A stretch of 64,000 nucleotides of DNA, from positions 1 to 64,000 of the forward strand of contig JAFEBO010000012.1 of the NCBI GenBank assembly GCA_018242625.1, written 5' to 3'. The notes beneath the pieces were generated by a model. The model was not told where the DNA came from. It searched no databases and was given only the letters and a program-made list of their open reading frames with translations. This stretch comes from Planctomycetota bacterium. Its GTDB lineage: Bacteria > Planctomycetota > Phycisphaerae > Phycisphaerales > UBA1924. Of the stretch, positions 14,447 to 24,284 are shown piece by piece. The translations under genes and the position numbers were made by a program. Position 1 is the first letter of the stretch; each line of letters opens with the position of its first letter.

Positions 14447-17400
14447 TTAGAGCGGGACTTCCACGAAGGCGAGGATGCGGGGCTTCTGGCCGATCTTGGT
14501 GACGTTGGACCGGTCGAGGATCATGAGGAAGCGGCGTTCGATGGTGGGCACCATGGGCTGCTTGTCGAGGAGGCCTTCGCAGTCGGACCTCTGGTACCCC
14601 CGCACGACGAACCAGACGGCGTAGGTGTCGCTCCGGACGGAGACGCTCCCGAGGAGGCCGGAGAGGACCTTGAGCTTGTCCTGGTAGGTGCGTCCGAAGC
14701 GGAGCGGCTTGATGTCCTTGAACGTCGGCTTCTGGGGATCGGTCGCGTCGAGTTCCTGCTCGACGATGTTGTCGGTTCCGAGCATGTTGGTCGGATTGGC
14801 CGGATCGCGGTAGCCCATGAAATCGATGTTGGAGGGGTGGAGCGTGCTGCCGGCGACGATCTTGCCGGTGGTGTCGACACTGACGTTGCGTGCGGCGAGG
14901 AGTTCGCCGACGGAGCGGAAGCCGGGCTCTTCGCGGATGAAGGGGATGCCGGTGGACCAGTACCTGCCGCCGGTTTCCTGGGTGAGCGCTGTGGGGTAGG
15001 GGTTGCGATGGTTGTTGTTGGGGGGAAGCTGCGCGTCCTTCTGGTAGAGGGGCTTTGCTTCGCGATCGAAGAAGCCGGCGAACCAGGTCTGGATGGCCGG
15101 GTTGACGTTCTTGGCGGTGGGCCTTAATTCGACGGCGATCTTGTCGCGGTAGGCCTCGATGGTGGCGGCGATGTCGGACTTCTTGGCCTCGGTGTCCTGG
15201 TCGAAGCTGGAGCCGGCGTCGGGCCAGAGGACTTTCTGGGTGAGCGGGTCTTTGGAGGGGAATGTGAAGGGGAGGGTGCGCAGGACGGCCTGAGGCGCGG
15301 TGTTGATGTTGATGAGGCCGGGGGTGGCGATGGTGGTGCTGCCGCCGGTCTGCGGGCGGATGGTGAACATGGAAAGGACGTTGGCGGCGAAGGGGACGCC
15401 GGTGCCGGCGGTGTAGGCCTTGGTGTCGCTGCCGGTCTCGAAGCGGACGGGGACAAAGTCGTCGGTCTTGAGGTAGCCCGAATCAAAGAGCGAGGGGACG
15501 GGCGCGGCGGTGGAGATGGTGTCGAAGTAGTAGTAATCAAGAGGGCCGAACTTCGAGCTGATGTTGGTCCAGTCGTCGCGGTTGGGCGGCTTGGATGAAT
15601 AGCCCAGACCGATCGCGAGCGCTTCGGCGGTTGTGGTCCACTGCTTGTTGAGGTCGGAGATGGGGCTGCCCGTGGCATCGACGGGGGCCTGCGTGGATCC
15701 GATCGCCATGACGTTCAGGAGATCGGAGGGGCGGAGCTGGCTGACCAAATCCGGCTCGAGCGTGCCGGATGTGAAGCCCCGATAGCCGTTGCGGTTGGCG
15801 CCGATTTCGCGGCGGATGTCCTTGAGTTCTTCGCCCTGCGTGTTCTTCGGAATCGGCCGGGTGTTTGCCTCGGCCTTGACGGGCAGGAACTCGTAAATTG
15901 CGGGAAGAGCTTCCCATCTCTGCGGTGTCCAGCCCGAAAATCGTGGCTTGGCCTTTCCGGCGTCAATGTCGCTCTTGGAGAAGTGCTGCCAGGGTGTGCG
16001 GCTCAGAGCGGGCGCGGTGGTTTGGTCCGAACCCGGGGGTGCGGGGACGTATTCGGGTTCATACCACGTGATGGGGTCCGTGTCCTTGGGGTCGATCGCC
16101 CAAGCCGGGATCTGGCCGGGCAGGAGAGTCCCGCCCGCTTCGCCGGGACGCCCGGCGTGAACTGAGAAGCAGATGGTCACGCGCGACTGATAGGACTCCT
16201 GATACTGAACCGTGCCGCTTGCGGTCGAGTAACTCCACTTCGTGATGAGGTCCGGCCCTCCCGGAGTGTCGGTCCGACCCGGGTTTGCCAGCAGTCCGTA
16301 AAGAGTCATAAATGGGCTGAAGACCTTGTAGTCGGCTTTTTTCCCGTACATGCGCCAATCGAGATTGATGGCGCTGCCGAGACGGAGACGATCGCAAAGC
16401 CTGTCGTTCAGGACGTTGTTGGCGGATGCGGTTGAGGAATCGTTGATGGTGCCGCTGTCGGCGCGAACGGCCTGCCAGAGCATCACGGTCTGATCCTGGT
16501 CGCCCGCATCGGCGGCGGGAACGAGGACGCCGCCGGACGTCGGGCTTGCGAAGGTCGCGGGAGCGGGAGTGAGTGCGTTCGTGTCTGCAAATTTCACATC
16601 GTCGACACGCAGGGCCTGCACACGGCGGAACGAGGAGCCGGACTTGGGGCCGAGCTGCTTGTCGAGCCAGTTGGTCAGTGCCAGAGAGTTTTCGGGATCG
16701 GAGAACGAGTACGCCGTGTTTGACGGTCCGAGCTTTTTCTTGACGATGGTCTGCGAATCCTGATTGAGCGCGTAGAAAACGATTGTCTCACCGGGCAGCA
16801 TGACAACGGGCTTCACCGTGTAGTTGCCGGTGAAGTGATTCGAGGAAACCTCTTCTTCCGCTTCCACGAGAACGTAAAACTTCGCGTTGGTGCCCGTACC
16901 CACGCGCACGTACATCATCTCGGAGAGCTGCGTGTTGGGGGTGAACTGCGAGCCGCCGGTCGTGGCGTGCATTTCCTTTGTGAATGAGGAAGTAAGCGGG
17001 ATCGAGTAGCTGTATGGGTTGTGCAGCTTGAACGCGATCGCGCGGAACATGAAATCGGGATTGTCCGGATCGTCGATGTGCCCGTTGATCGTGATTTCGG
17101 GCGGCCTCGCCTGCCCGGGCGCATAACCAAGACCCTCCGTATCCGGCTGGGGAGCGCCGGAGACTATTCCGGAAGCATTTGTGTCCCGGAAGACCGTAAA
17201 AGTTGCAACGTCCACCAGGAACGGATGGAGATCTCCCATCCCGTATACATTCACCGCGGGCACGGGGAACTTGTCGGTGCCGCTCACGGTTGCGAGCTTT
17301 GGCGGCGTGTTGGGGTCGCGTGTCTCGTCGGACTTGGGGTCGCGGCCGAGGTTCAGGCGGTACGAGGGGGCGGTCCACCATGAGGGGAAGTACTTCTTCC

Positions 17401-19771
17401 AGTCGGTGGACTGGAGCGTCTGCGTCGGCAGCGAGTTGGCCTGCTGATAGGTGTACTTGTTCTCGTCGAAGACGAGCGTGAAGGGCAGGTGTGACGGGGT
17501 GGTTGAGCTGGGTGACTGGGCGCCGGCGACGAAGTTGGCGGTCATGTGTGCCGCCGCGAGCAGCGCGGTCACGGGGCCCTGGTGGCCGTAGAAGAGGCCG
17601 CGCACCGAGCGGGCGACGGAGCCCGCGTCGGGCTGGTGCCATGCCTGCTGGATGCCCAGGCCGGGGGCGAGGGCGGCGGCGTAACCCTTGAAGAGATTGG
17701 CGGCGCTCAGGGGGCTGCTGGTGGTGTTGCCGACGTAGATGGCCAGGTCGGTGGAGGCGTTCAGATCGGTGGGGAAGTCGAGGTTGGGGGGCGTGGTGGT
17801 CGTGACGTCGAGGGCGGGGATGATCGGGCGTGCGCCGCTGTGGGTGGTGAGATACTGGCGGACGTCGGCATAGCTCTTGAGCATGGCGGCGTCGGTGGCT
17901 CTGCCGCTCGTGGCGGAGCCGTCGATGATGGAGAGGCCTTCGCGTTCCAAATCGAGCGAGCGGTTGTCGCGGAGAGGGCTGTAGGGGATGGGAGCGTCTT
18001 CGCCGGGGCCGGGGACTTTGGGCGTGGTCGCGAAGGTGCTGGGGAAGCGGGCCCCCATCGCCATCTCGAGGCTGCTGGTGGTCGAGGGGTCGTTGACGCC
18101 GCGGTAGGTGAGAAGCTCGACGAGGCTGTCGACGCGGATGCGTGTGCCGAAGTTGAACTTGCTTGTGGTTTCGTCGAAGACGGGACGGTCGGCGAGTCCG
18201 CCGATCTCGTTGTAGAAATCCTGGCGATCGCGGATGGTGGCGAACGTCACGGCTTGTGTCTTGAGCGGGTCGGCGCTGAAGTTGGCGAAGCGGCCGGGCA
18301 TGGTGCCGGCGGCGAGCCCGCCGCGCAGGGCGCGGTAGGCGCCTTCGCCGAGCTGGAGGCCGGGGTCGGTAATTGAGGTGTAGCCGGCGATGGGCTGGAG
18401 GGTTGCCGCGGCGAGATTGGGGACGTACTTGGTGTAGTCCTGCATCACCGGGCCGGTGGCGGAGGGCTGCTTGAAGTTGCTGTATCCGCCGAAGTACTTC
18501 CTGCCGGCGACCGAAACGCCGAGGGAATTCGCGTCGTCGATCTGGACCTGGCCGGCGGTCGTGTCGTTGTTGACCGTCTCTTCAAAGTCGGCCATGAGGA
18601 GGAGCTTGCGGAGGTCGACATCGGAGGGTGAGCAGCCGATGACGTCGGCCTTGCGGACGGGATCGATCGGCTTTCCGGTGGAATTGTCGCTGAGCTTGAC
18701 CGGAGTAGAGCCGGCGAACTCGACATTGGCATTGAACTTCTGATCGCCGGCGGTATTGACGTTGATGAGCGCGGAAAGATCGACGATGCGGGCGGCGAAG
18801 AACCAGCGGAAGGACGGGTCGGCGCCCAGGAGCGAGCGGTAGGTCTGCGGGTTTGCGCCGGACTGGCCGCGGGCGTCGGTCATCTCGAACCAGCGTGAAT
18901 CGAGGAAGCCGTCGCCGTCGGCGTCGGCCCACTGGTAGGGCGGGTAGGTCTTGTCGTTGGGGGTGAGCTGACCGAAGGGGCCGCGCGCGGGCCGGAAGGC
19001 GCCGGCCTGCCAGGAGTCGAAGAGTGCGGGATTATCGACCGTGAGGGCGACGCCTCCGGCGCCCCAGGGGGGGGTGAGGTTGCTCGCGGTGCCGTCGTGC
19101 TTCGTGAGGGAGAGATCGGCGTTGAGCTGGCCGGTCGCGGTGCCGGGGGCGGCATCGAAGTTGTCGCGGAGGTTGAAGAGGTTGACGAAGCGGCCGTCGG
19201 GCGCGATGTTGGTGATGTGCAGCCAGTCGCAGCGGTCGCGGAAGGTTTTGTCGGCGCCCTTGGGGGCTGTGGTGATCGCGCCGGGGTTGAAGTTGATCCA
19301 GACGGGAGTTGTGGAAGCGAGCCAGGGGTCGTCGCCGATGCCGAATGGACGGAAGACACGGGGGATATCGGTCTGGATTGTGGTGGACGGCGCCTTGGTG
19401 CTGTCGGCGATCCAGGATGTGAAGGGGGCGTCCCAGGCTTCGCGCATGTAGAGATCGCCGCCCTGGACGTTGGCGGCGGCGCCGGTGCCGTCGAGATTGC
19501 TGGGATCGGGGAGGCGGACGACGGAGTCATCGGCGATGATCTGGGCGGCGTAGTCGCGGAACGCGGTGACGACGTCGTCGGTGCGATCGCGGCGTGAGAT
19601 GGCGCTGCTGATGCGCTTGTCGGCGTTGCCGACGGCGACGTACACGATCATGATGATCGAGAGCATCGCGAGCGTGCCGACGACGAGCACGATGAAGGAG
19701 CCGCGCCGGCGGGCCCGGGCGGCGGCGCGTGCGAGATTCGCGATCTGGCGCACTGGGTTGGTCTGTTTCAT
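14447..19771 (-). CDS. Giant GspK-like minor pseudopilin (1,774 residues)
   Basis: Last gene of the pseudopilin operon. An Arg-rich N-terminus precedes a single hydrophobic helix (about 25-48, SFIVLVVGTLAMLSIIMIVYV), followed by a very long extracytoplasmic region. Two Asn-Thr segments resemble the helix-hairpin part of GspK: LINVNTAGD near 335 and GLININTAPQAVLRTLP near 1485. GspK itself is about 320-350 residues, so this is roughly five times longer. The rest is Ser/Thr/Pro/Asp-rich with no domain I recognise. ATG at 19771 with AGGAG upstream. The position after GspG-, H-, I- and J-like genes supports the GspK role, that is, the tip of a pseudopilus. Base composition shifts between about 15.9 and 17.3 kb. 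GspK homology is moderate, the extension unexplained. Confidence 0.6.
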   Translation of the reverse strand: MKQTNPVRQIANLARAAARARRRGSFIVLVVGTLAMLSIIMIVYVAVGNADKRISSAISRRDRTDDVVTAFRDYAAQIIADDSVVRLPDPSNLDGTGAAANVQGGDLYMREAWDAPFTSWIADSTKAPSTTIQTDIPRVFRPFGIGDDPWLASTTPVWINFNPGAITTAPKGADKTFRDRCDWLHITNIAPDGRFVNLFNLRDNFDAAPGTATGQLNADLSLTKHDGTASNLTPPWGAGGVALTVDNPALFDSWQAGAFRPARGPFGQLTPNDKTYPPYQWADADGDGFLDSRWFEMTDARGQSGANPQTYRSLLGADPSFRWFFAARIVDLSALINVNTAGDQKFNANVEFAGSTPVKLSDNSTGKPIDPVRKADVIGCSPSDVDLRKLLLMADFEETVNNDTTAGQVQIDDANSLGVSVAGRKYFGGYSNFKQPSATGPVMQDYTKYVPNLAAATLQPIAGYTSITDPGLQLGEGAYRALRGGLAAGTMPGRFANFSADPLKTQAVTFATIRDRQDFYNEIGGLADRPVFDETTSKFNFGTRIRVDSLVELLTYRGVNDPSTTSSLEMAMGARFPSTFATTPKVPGPGEDAPIPYSPLRDNRSLDLEREGLSIIDGSATSGRATDAAMLKSYADVRQYLTTHSGARPIIPALDVTTTTPPNLDFPTDLNASTDLAIYVGNTTSSPLSAANLFKGYAAALAPGLGIQQAWHQPDAGSVARSVRGLFYGHQGPVTALLAAAHMTANFVAGAQSPSSTTPSHLPFTLVFDENKYTYQQANSLPTQTLQSTDWKKYFPSWWTAPSYRLNLGRDPKSDETRDPNTPPKLATVSGTDKFPVPAVNVYGMGDLHPFLVDVATFTVFRDTNASGIVSGAPQPDTEGLGYAPGQARPPEITINGHIDDPDNPDFMFRAIAFKLHNPYSYSIPLTSSFTKEMHATTGGSQFTPNTQLSEMMYVRVGTGTNAKFYVLVEAEEEVSSNHFTGNYTVKPVVMLPGETIVFYALNQDSQTIVKKKLGPSNTAYSFSDPENSLALTNWLDKQLGPKSGSSFRRVQALRVDDVKFADTNALTPAPATFASPTSGGVLVPAADAGDQDQTVMLWQAVRADSGTINDSSTASANNVLNDRLCDRLRLGSAINLDWRMYGKKADYKVFSPFMTLYGLLANPGRTDTPGGPDLITKWSYSTASGTVQYQESYQSRVTICFSVHAGRPGEAGGTLLPGQIPAWAIDPKDTDPITWYEPEYVPAPPGSDQTTAPALSRTPWQHFSKSDIDAGKAKPRFSGWTPQRWEALPAIYEFLPVKAEANTRPIPKNTQGEELKDIRREIGANRNGYRGFTSGTLEPDLVSQLRPSDLLNVMAIGSTQAPVDATGSPISDLNKQWTTTAEALAIGLGYSSKPPNRDDWTNISSKFGPLDYYYFDTISTAAPVPSLFDSGYLKTDDFVPVRFETGSDTKAYTAGTGVPFAANVLSMFTIRPQTGGSTTIATPGLININTAPQAVLRTLPFTFPSKDPLTQKVLWPDAGSSFDQDTEAKKSDIAATIEAYRDKIAVELRPTAKNVNPAIQTWFAGFFDREAKPLYQKDAQLPPNNNHRNPYPTALTQETGGRYWSTGIPFIREEPGFRSVGELLAARNVSVDTTGKIVAGSTLHPSNIDFMGYRDPANPTNMLGTDNIVEQELDATDPQKPTFKDIKPLRFGRTYQDKLKVLSGLLGSVSVRSDTYAVWFVVRGYQRSDCEGLLDKQPMVPTIERRFLMILDRSNVTKIGQKPRILAFVEVPL

Positions 19772-19825
19772 GACGTGGAACTCCTGCGGCGCCGGAAAAG
19801 CTCGACCGGGCGGCGAACGGACCTG

Positions 19826-21904
19826 TCAGGGGCGCGGGCCCTCGGGGAGCGGGAAGACGTACTGGAAAGTCTGCTCGATGGAGGGGTCGTTGGCGTCGGC
19901 GAGCGTGACCGAGACGCGGATCATCTTGGGCCAGGTCCAGGGCATGACCGGCGGGTCGTTGGTGTTGGGCGTCGGGATGAAGGACGGGTCGTAGTAGCCG
20001 AAGTAGGAGACGAGCGAGCTGTGATCGCCGCCGGAGTCCTTGCGTTTGCGCACGCCGTGGACGAGGGCGTCCCTCACCTGGTAGTTCTGAACGTTGGAAG
20101 AGAGCGATGTATCGCCCTTGAACGGCTCGAAGACCGGAGAGAGAGGGGGCGAGAAGTTCTTGCCGGCGAGGAGGCTGTTCTTGTACAGCGGCTGGTAGCG
20201 GTAAACGTCGGGAGAGGGGTCGGTCTGCGAGGTGTTGATGTCGGCGACGCCGTTGGTGTAGGTCTGCAGGGTGCGGCCGTACCAGACCATCTGACCGGAG
20301 ACATCGCGCTGGTATTCGTCTTTGGAGCCGGCGGGATAGGTCTGGCCCCACGACCATTCGACGACAAACTCCGTGCAGTGGGCCGCGACCCGGGAGAGGC
20401 CGAGGGTGAGAAGGTCGGTGCGACGGATGATGGCGTCGCGGCCGGTGTAGGCGTCGAGCGTGCCGCGGAGGTCGGGGGTTTTGTCGTCGTAGCGGATGCG
20501 TGCGCCAACCCGGAAGAGGGAAGGATCGATGACGTTGCCGACTCCGGGTGGGGCGCTGTCGTAGATATCCATCGTGGGGTGGTACCCGCTGGGAGCGGGG
20601 AGGGCGTTGATCATCCACGACTGCATGACGGCCAGAGGCTTGTTAAAGGGGGAGGAGAAGTCCGCGGCGGTCTGCTGCTCGAAATAGCGACGGAGGACGC
20701 CGGTCTTGGAGGTTGCGGACGGGGAGATGTTGTATGTGTAGAGATCGCCGACGAGCTTGAAGAGGGGCGGGATGAAGGCTTCGTTGAACATCGCGCCCGC
20801 GCGGCTCGCGTAGATGTTTCCGTTGACGGAGCCGGCGTCGAGCCCCATGCCGTTGACGATCAGCGCGATCTCGTCGAGGTCGGTCGTGGCGACTTCGACG
20901 AGCCCGGATTCGAAGCGGGGCACGATCGGGGGGATCGTGTTGCCGACCACGTTCTTGGATGCGGGCCAGTACATCGCCAGGGACTTGTTGGTGGTGTCGG
21001 TGCCCCGGTTCATCTGGAGCATCTCGGTGATGGTCCGGAAGATGCTGGGAGCGGCGGGCTGACCGGCGATCTGGTAGAGATTGTCCGCGGAGAGCCGATC
21101 GAGACCGGCCTGACCGGCGGCCTGCGTGTCGGAACCGGAAGTTGTCGGACGGGGCACATTGTCGGGCCAGCCTGCGCTGGGCGCGCTGCCGGGGCGCTGC
21201 AGGAGCGTGGCGTGGCGCAGGAGAGTCCAGTCGGACGCGTAGTAATTCACGCCCGGTGTGGTGTATTGGGAAGGGATCTTGCCGCCGAGGCGGTGCTGAA
21301 GGACGCTCGGGGGGAATGGCTCGCCGGGGCGAACGCCGAAGAACATCCGGTTGTCGAAGCCGGGGTTGAAGTAGTCGTAGTTATAGTCGGTTGTGTTGGA
21401 GGCCATCGGGGCGCCGCGCATGCCGTGGCCGTAGTAGATCCGGGCGGCGCGGGATGTGGCCGAGCGCCCGGGGATGAGCTGCTCGCGGGTGCTGCGGAAC
21501 TCGCCGTTGGCGAAGAAGAGCAGTTCGTCGATGCGCCTGGGGCGCGGGGCGACCGGATCGTCCTTGAAACGGGGCACCGAGACAACGCCGGGGTTCTGCG
21601 GGTTGCGGCTGGTGGCGTCGATCGAGAACTGGTGTCGGATGACAAGAAAGCCGTCGCGGGTCATCTTGGCGAAATCTTCCCGCATCTGGCTCTCGAGAAT
21701 GGCGGCCTGCTGGGTGAGCTGGCTGACTCTCTTGCCGGTGGTGACGGTGCGGCCGACGGTCTGGAAGATCGCGGCGAGGCCGACGGAGACCAGCGCAACG
21801 GCGCCGATCGCGACCAGCATTTCGACGAGCGTGAAGCCCGCGCCGCGCCGGCCCGATCGCTGACGGAGCGTTTCTGCTTTGGCTTTGAATGACACGTGTG
21901 GCAT
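19826..21904 (-). CDS. GspJ-like pseudopilin, large
   Basis: Prepilin-like protein of 692 residues with leader ending GAGFTLVEMLVAIG (cleavage expected after Gly, Phe+1, Glu+5) and one hydrophobic helix to about residue 45. GspJ proteins are usually near 200 residues, so the periplasmic part is greatly enlarged. It lacks recognisable domains. I chose the ATG at 21904 (MPHVSFKAKAETLRQ), 8 nt after the preceding stop. A frame extending to 21964 would overlap that gene. Fourth in the G-H-I-J-K order, which is the reason for the GspJ label. Confidence 0.72.
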   Translation of the reverse strand: MPHVSFKAKAETLRQRSGRRGAGFTLVEMLVAIGAVALVSVGLAAIFQTVGRTVTTGKRVSQLTQQAAILESQMREDFAKMTRDGFLVIRHQFSIDATSRNPQNPGVVSVPRFKDDPVAPRPRRIDELLFFANGEFRSTREQLIPGRSATSRAARIYYGHGMRGAPMASNTTDYNYDYFNPGFDNRMFFGVRPGEPFPPSVLQHRLGGKIPSQYTTPGVNYYASDWTLLRHATLLQRPGSAPSAGWPDNVPRPTTSGSDTQAAGQAGLDRLSADNLYQIAGQPAAPSIFRTITEMLQMNRGTDTTNKSLAMYWPASKNVVGNTIPPIVPRFESGLVEVATTDLDEIALIVNGMGLDAGSVNGNIYASRAGAMFNEAFIPPLFKLVGDLYTYNISPSATSKTGVLRRYFEQQTAADFSSPFNKPLAVMQSWMINALPAPSGYHPTMDIYDSAPPGVGNVIDPSLFRVGARIRYDDKTPDLRGTLDAYTGRDAIIRRTDLLTLGLSRVAAHCTEFVVEWSWGQTYPAGSKDEYQRDVSGQMVWYGRTLQTYTNGVADINTSQTDPSPDVYRYQPLYKNSLLAGKNFSPPLSPVFEPFKGDTSLSSNVQNYQVRDALVHGVRKRKDSGGDHSSLVSYFGYYDPSFIPTPNTNDPPVMPWTWPKMIRVSVTLADANDPSIEQTFQYVFPLPEGPRP

Positions 21905-21912
21905 GGCAATTC

Positions 21913-22977
21913 TCACAGCCGGATGAGCAGGTTGTTCACGGCGGCGGGGACCTGGGGTGTGCAAAGCATCTCGATCGGGCGCTGGACCGTGCCGCCCTTG
22001 GTGACGAGTTCGTCGGGGAGTCCGGGAGAAATCACGACGGCCTTGTTGCGGTTGGAGGCGTAGGGGATGCCGGTGCCGGTCTCGTCGGGGAGAGCGATGA
22101 CCGTGTAGATGTTGCCGTCGGAATCAACGAGCTGCTGGCCAACCTGACGGACGGCGGCGAGGCCCGGAGCGTTGTCGGCGAGATTGAAAACCAGGACGTT
22201 GTAGGGGCCGCCGCTCGCGCCGAAGCGGCGATAAGTTGCGCTCACCTGGGGGTAGTAGAAAGTCGAGTAGCCGCCGATTCCGTTGAGCGAAGGCTGGCCC
22301 GCGGAGTCGGTGGCGACAGGAACAGCGTTGCCGTCGGCGATGGCCTGCAGCAGCGTCTTGCCAGCGGGAACACGGATGCCCGGATCGAGGCGCCGGATGA
22401 AGACCGTGAGGCGGATCGGGAGCGTGGATGGATCGGTGATGGTGATGTTTTTGTCGACGGGGTTGGCGAGGATCGGCACGGCGTCCCAGACGAACTGAGG
22501 ATCAACGCCTCCGACGCCGGCGGGGAGCAGGCGATCGGTCGACTTGATGGTCACGTCGTAATTGGCGCCGCGGTCGCTGGAGATTCGGAACGTGCCGGGC
22601 AGCTTGGCGGACTGATCGACGGTCTCGCCGTAGACCGCGTAGGTGTTCTGCGAACCGAGGACATCGTCCCAGGACATGCGGCCGTCGCTGGCGACCTTGG
22701 CCGTTGCGTAGTAGCGCCGGGCGAGCGCGGCCCAACCGCCGTTGAGTGAAGGATCGAACAGGCCCGTGTGGCTCCGGAGCATCGACTCGGCGCTCTTGGC
22801 GCTCGAAAGGCCGACGACAACGTCCTGCGCGGTGCGCTGCTGCTTGACCACGAGCGGGAAGATGGCGCCAAGGCCGAGCAGGCCAAGCGCCATGATCATC
22901 ACGCCGAGCAGAACTTCGATGAGCGTGAAGGCGCGGCGGGCGGACGCTTTCCGGGATGTGAACAGAACCGGTTGCAT
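21913..22977 (-). CDS. GspI/PilV-like pseudopilin
   Basis: A 354-residue protein with leader SARRAFTLIEVLLGVMIMALG: Ala instead of Gly at -1, Phe +1 and Glu +5, then a hydrophobic helix. Leader plus order in the operon suggest a GspI/PilV-type minor pseudopilin, though it is about three times the normal GspI length. Its ATG overlaps the last base of the upstream stop codon (TAATG). Target of the prepilin peptidase, which is not encoded in this window. Confidence 0.75.
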   Translation of the reverse strand: MQPVLFTSRKASARRAFTLIEVLLGVMIMALGLLGLGAIFPLVVKQQRTAQDVVVGLSSAKSAESMLRSHTGLFDPSLNGGWAALARRYYATAKVASDGRMSWDDVLGSQNTYAVYGETVDQSAKLPGTFRISSDRGANYDVTIKSTDRLLPAGVGGVDPQFVWDAVPILANPVDKNITITDPSTLPIRLTVFIRRLDPGIRVPAGKTLLQAIADGNAVPVATDSAGQPSLNGIGGYSTFYYPQVSATYRRFGASGGPYNVLVFNLADNAPGLAAVRQVGQQLVDSDGNIYTVIALPDETGTGIPYASNRNKAVVISPGLPDELVTKGGTVQRPIEMLCTPQVPAAVNNLLIRL

Positions 22978-24284
22978 TACTTCACCTCCATGACCGTGCC
23001 GAGATAGGTGTCGAACGTGAACATGCGTGCGTCGGGCGTGATGGCCGTTGCGGGAGCGCCCGAATCGACATCGGAGTACTTGAGTGCGCCGATCATGTAG
23101 TTGTTGATCATCGTCTGAACAAACTCGGCGTTGGTGGCGGCCTTGGAACCGGACGGAAAGAGCGAAAGATCGATGTTGGGAGCCTTGAGCGGCTCGATCG
23201 CGGTGCTGGTTCCGCCGGTGCCGGTGGAGGAGACCGCGCCGCCGTAGATGGAGCCGGTGAGCTTGTTGAGCCCGCGGGCGCCCATGGCGGCGGCCATCCG
23301 CGACTCGTCGTAAAGAGCCAGGATGCTGATCGTGCCGGCGAGAGCGACGTCGGTGCTGCGGCAGCCGATCAGACGCGAGGCGTCGTTGGGATTGGAGACG
23401 TGAGTGATGGCGCGGGCCCAGGTGGTGAGGTTGTCGCTGCGATCAACCCGGCGCCAGTCCGCAGGGCCGGACCAGGGAGGGGACTGCACACTTGCGAGAG
23501 CGGAGCTTTGTGTGGAGTCGATGGATGTACGGGGCAGCAGCACAACTGCGGGCGTGCCGCCGGCGCCGACGATCCGGCCGGTTCCCTTCTGGAAGCGGAC
23601 CATGAATGTGGACCGGCTGTTGGGCCGGGAACCTGAGGAGCCGTCGTCGGTCTTGGAAGAGTCGTAAAAGGCGGTCTCGGGGAAGACCCAGTTGCCGCGG
23701 TTGTCTGTGCCGGAAATCGAATCGAGCCCGTTGGAGACGCCGGGGGCGTTCATGCGCCGATTGCCCGCGGGATTGGTTTCGTAGTACCAGCCGTTGGAGG
23801 GGACGTCTACTCCCTTGTTGTTCTTCTGACCGGCGCCGTAGATCGACCAGGGGGGCGCGAAGCCGCGGACCATCCAGCCCGCGGGGAGCTGGGTCCGCTC
23901 GGCCAGAGCGCTCGGAGCGAAGACGTCGCGGTAGACGGTCGTGGAAGTGGAATTGAGCGGCTGCTGGGGATCGGCGGTGTCGAGGATGCGGCCGACGTGG
24001 ATCATCGGGACGATGTACACGCTGCCGCCGGGCTCGAACGTGAAGACCGCGGCCGAATCGGCGCTGGCGTTTCGGATCGCAAGATCTCGTGCCGCGCCAA
24101 GTCCGAAGCGGAGCTGGCTCTCGGCGAGAGAGCCGGTCGAGGTGTAGATGATGTTGCGGATGGCGGGAACGGTCGTCGCGAGGAGAAGGCCGATGATGGC
24201 GACGACCACCAGCAGTTCAACGAGCGTGAACGCGCTCCGGCGGAGGATTCCAAACCGGGATTGGTCTGCACGCCGCGCCTTCAT
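22977..24284 (-). CDS. GspH-like pseudopilin
   Basis: A 435-residue prepilin-like protein. Leader ends RRSAFTLVELLVVVAIIG with Ala at -1 and Glu at +5. The following helix and SQLRFGLGAARDLAIRN segment resemble GspH/FimT proteins, where the region after the helix carries R-ARSLAI-like sequence. The ATG at 24284 has GGAGG upstream and overlaps the preceding stop (ATGA); the open frame upstream to 24452 is not needed. Long C-terminal region without recognisable domains. Confidence 0.75.
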   Translation of the reverse strand: MKARRADQSRFGILRRSAFTLVELLVVVAIIGLLLATTVPAIRNIIYTSTGSLAESQLRFGLGAARDLAIRNASADSAAVFTFEPGGSVYIVPMIHVGRILDTADPQQPLNSTSTTVYRDVFAPSALAERTQLPAGWMVRGFAPPWSIYGAGQKNNKGVDVPSNGWYYETNPAGNRRMNAPGVSNGLDSISGTDNRGNWVFPETAFYDSSKTDDGSSGSRPNSRSTFMVRFQKGTGRIVGAGGTPAVVLLPRTSIDSTQSSALASVQSPPWSGPADWRRVDRSDNLTTWARAITHVSNPNDASRLIGCRSTDVALAGTISILALYDESRMAAAMGARGLNKLTGSIYGGAVSSTGTGGTSTAIEPLKAPNIDLSLFPSGSKAATNAEFVQTMINNYMIGALKYSDVDSGAPATAITPDARMFTFDTYLGTVMEVK

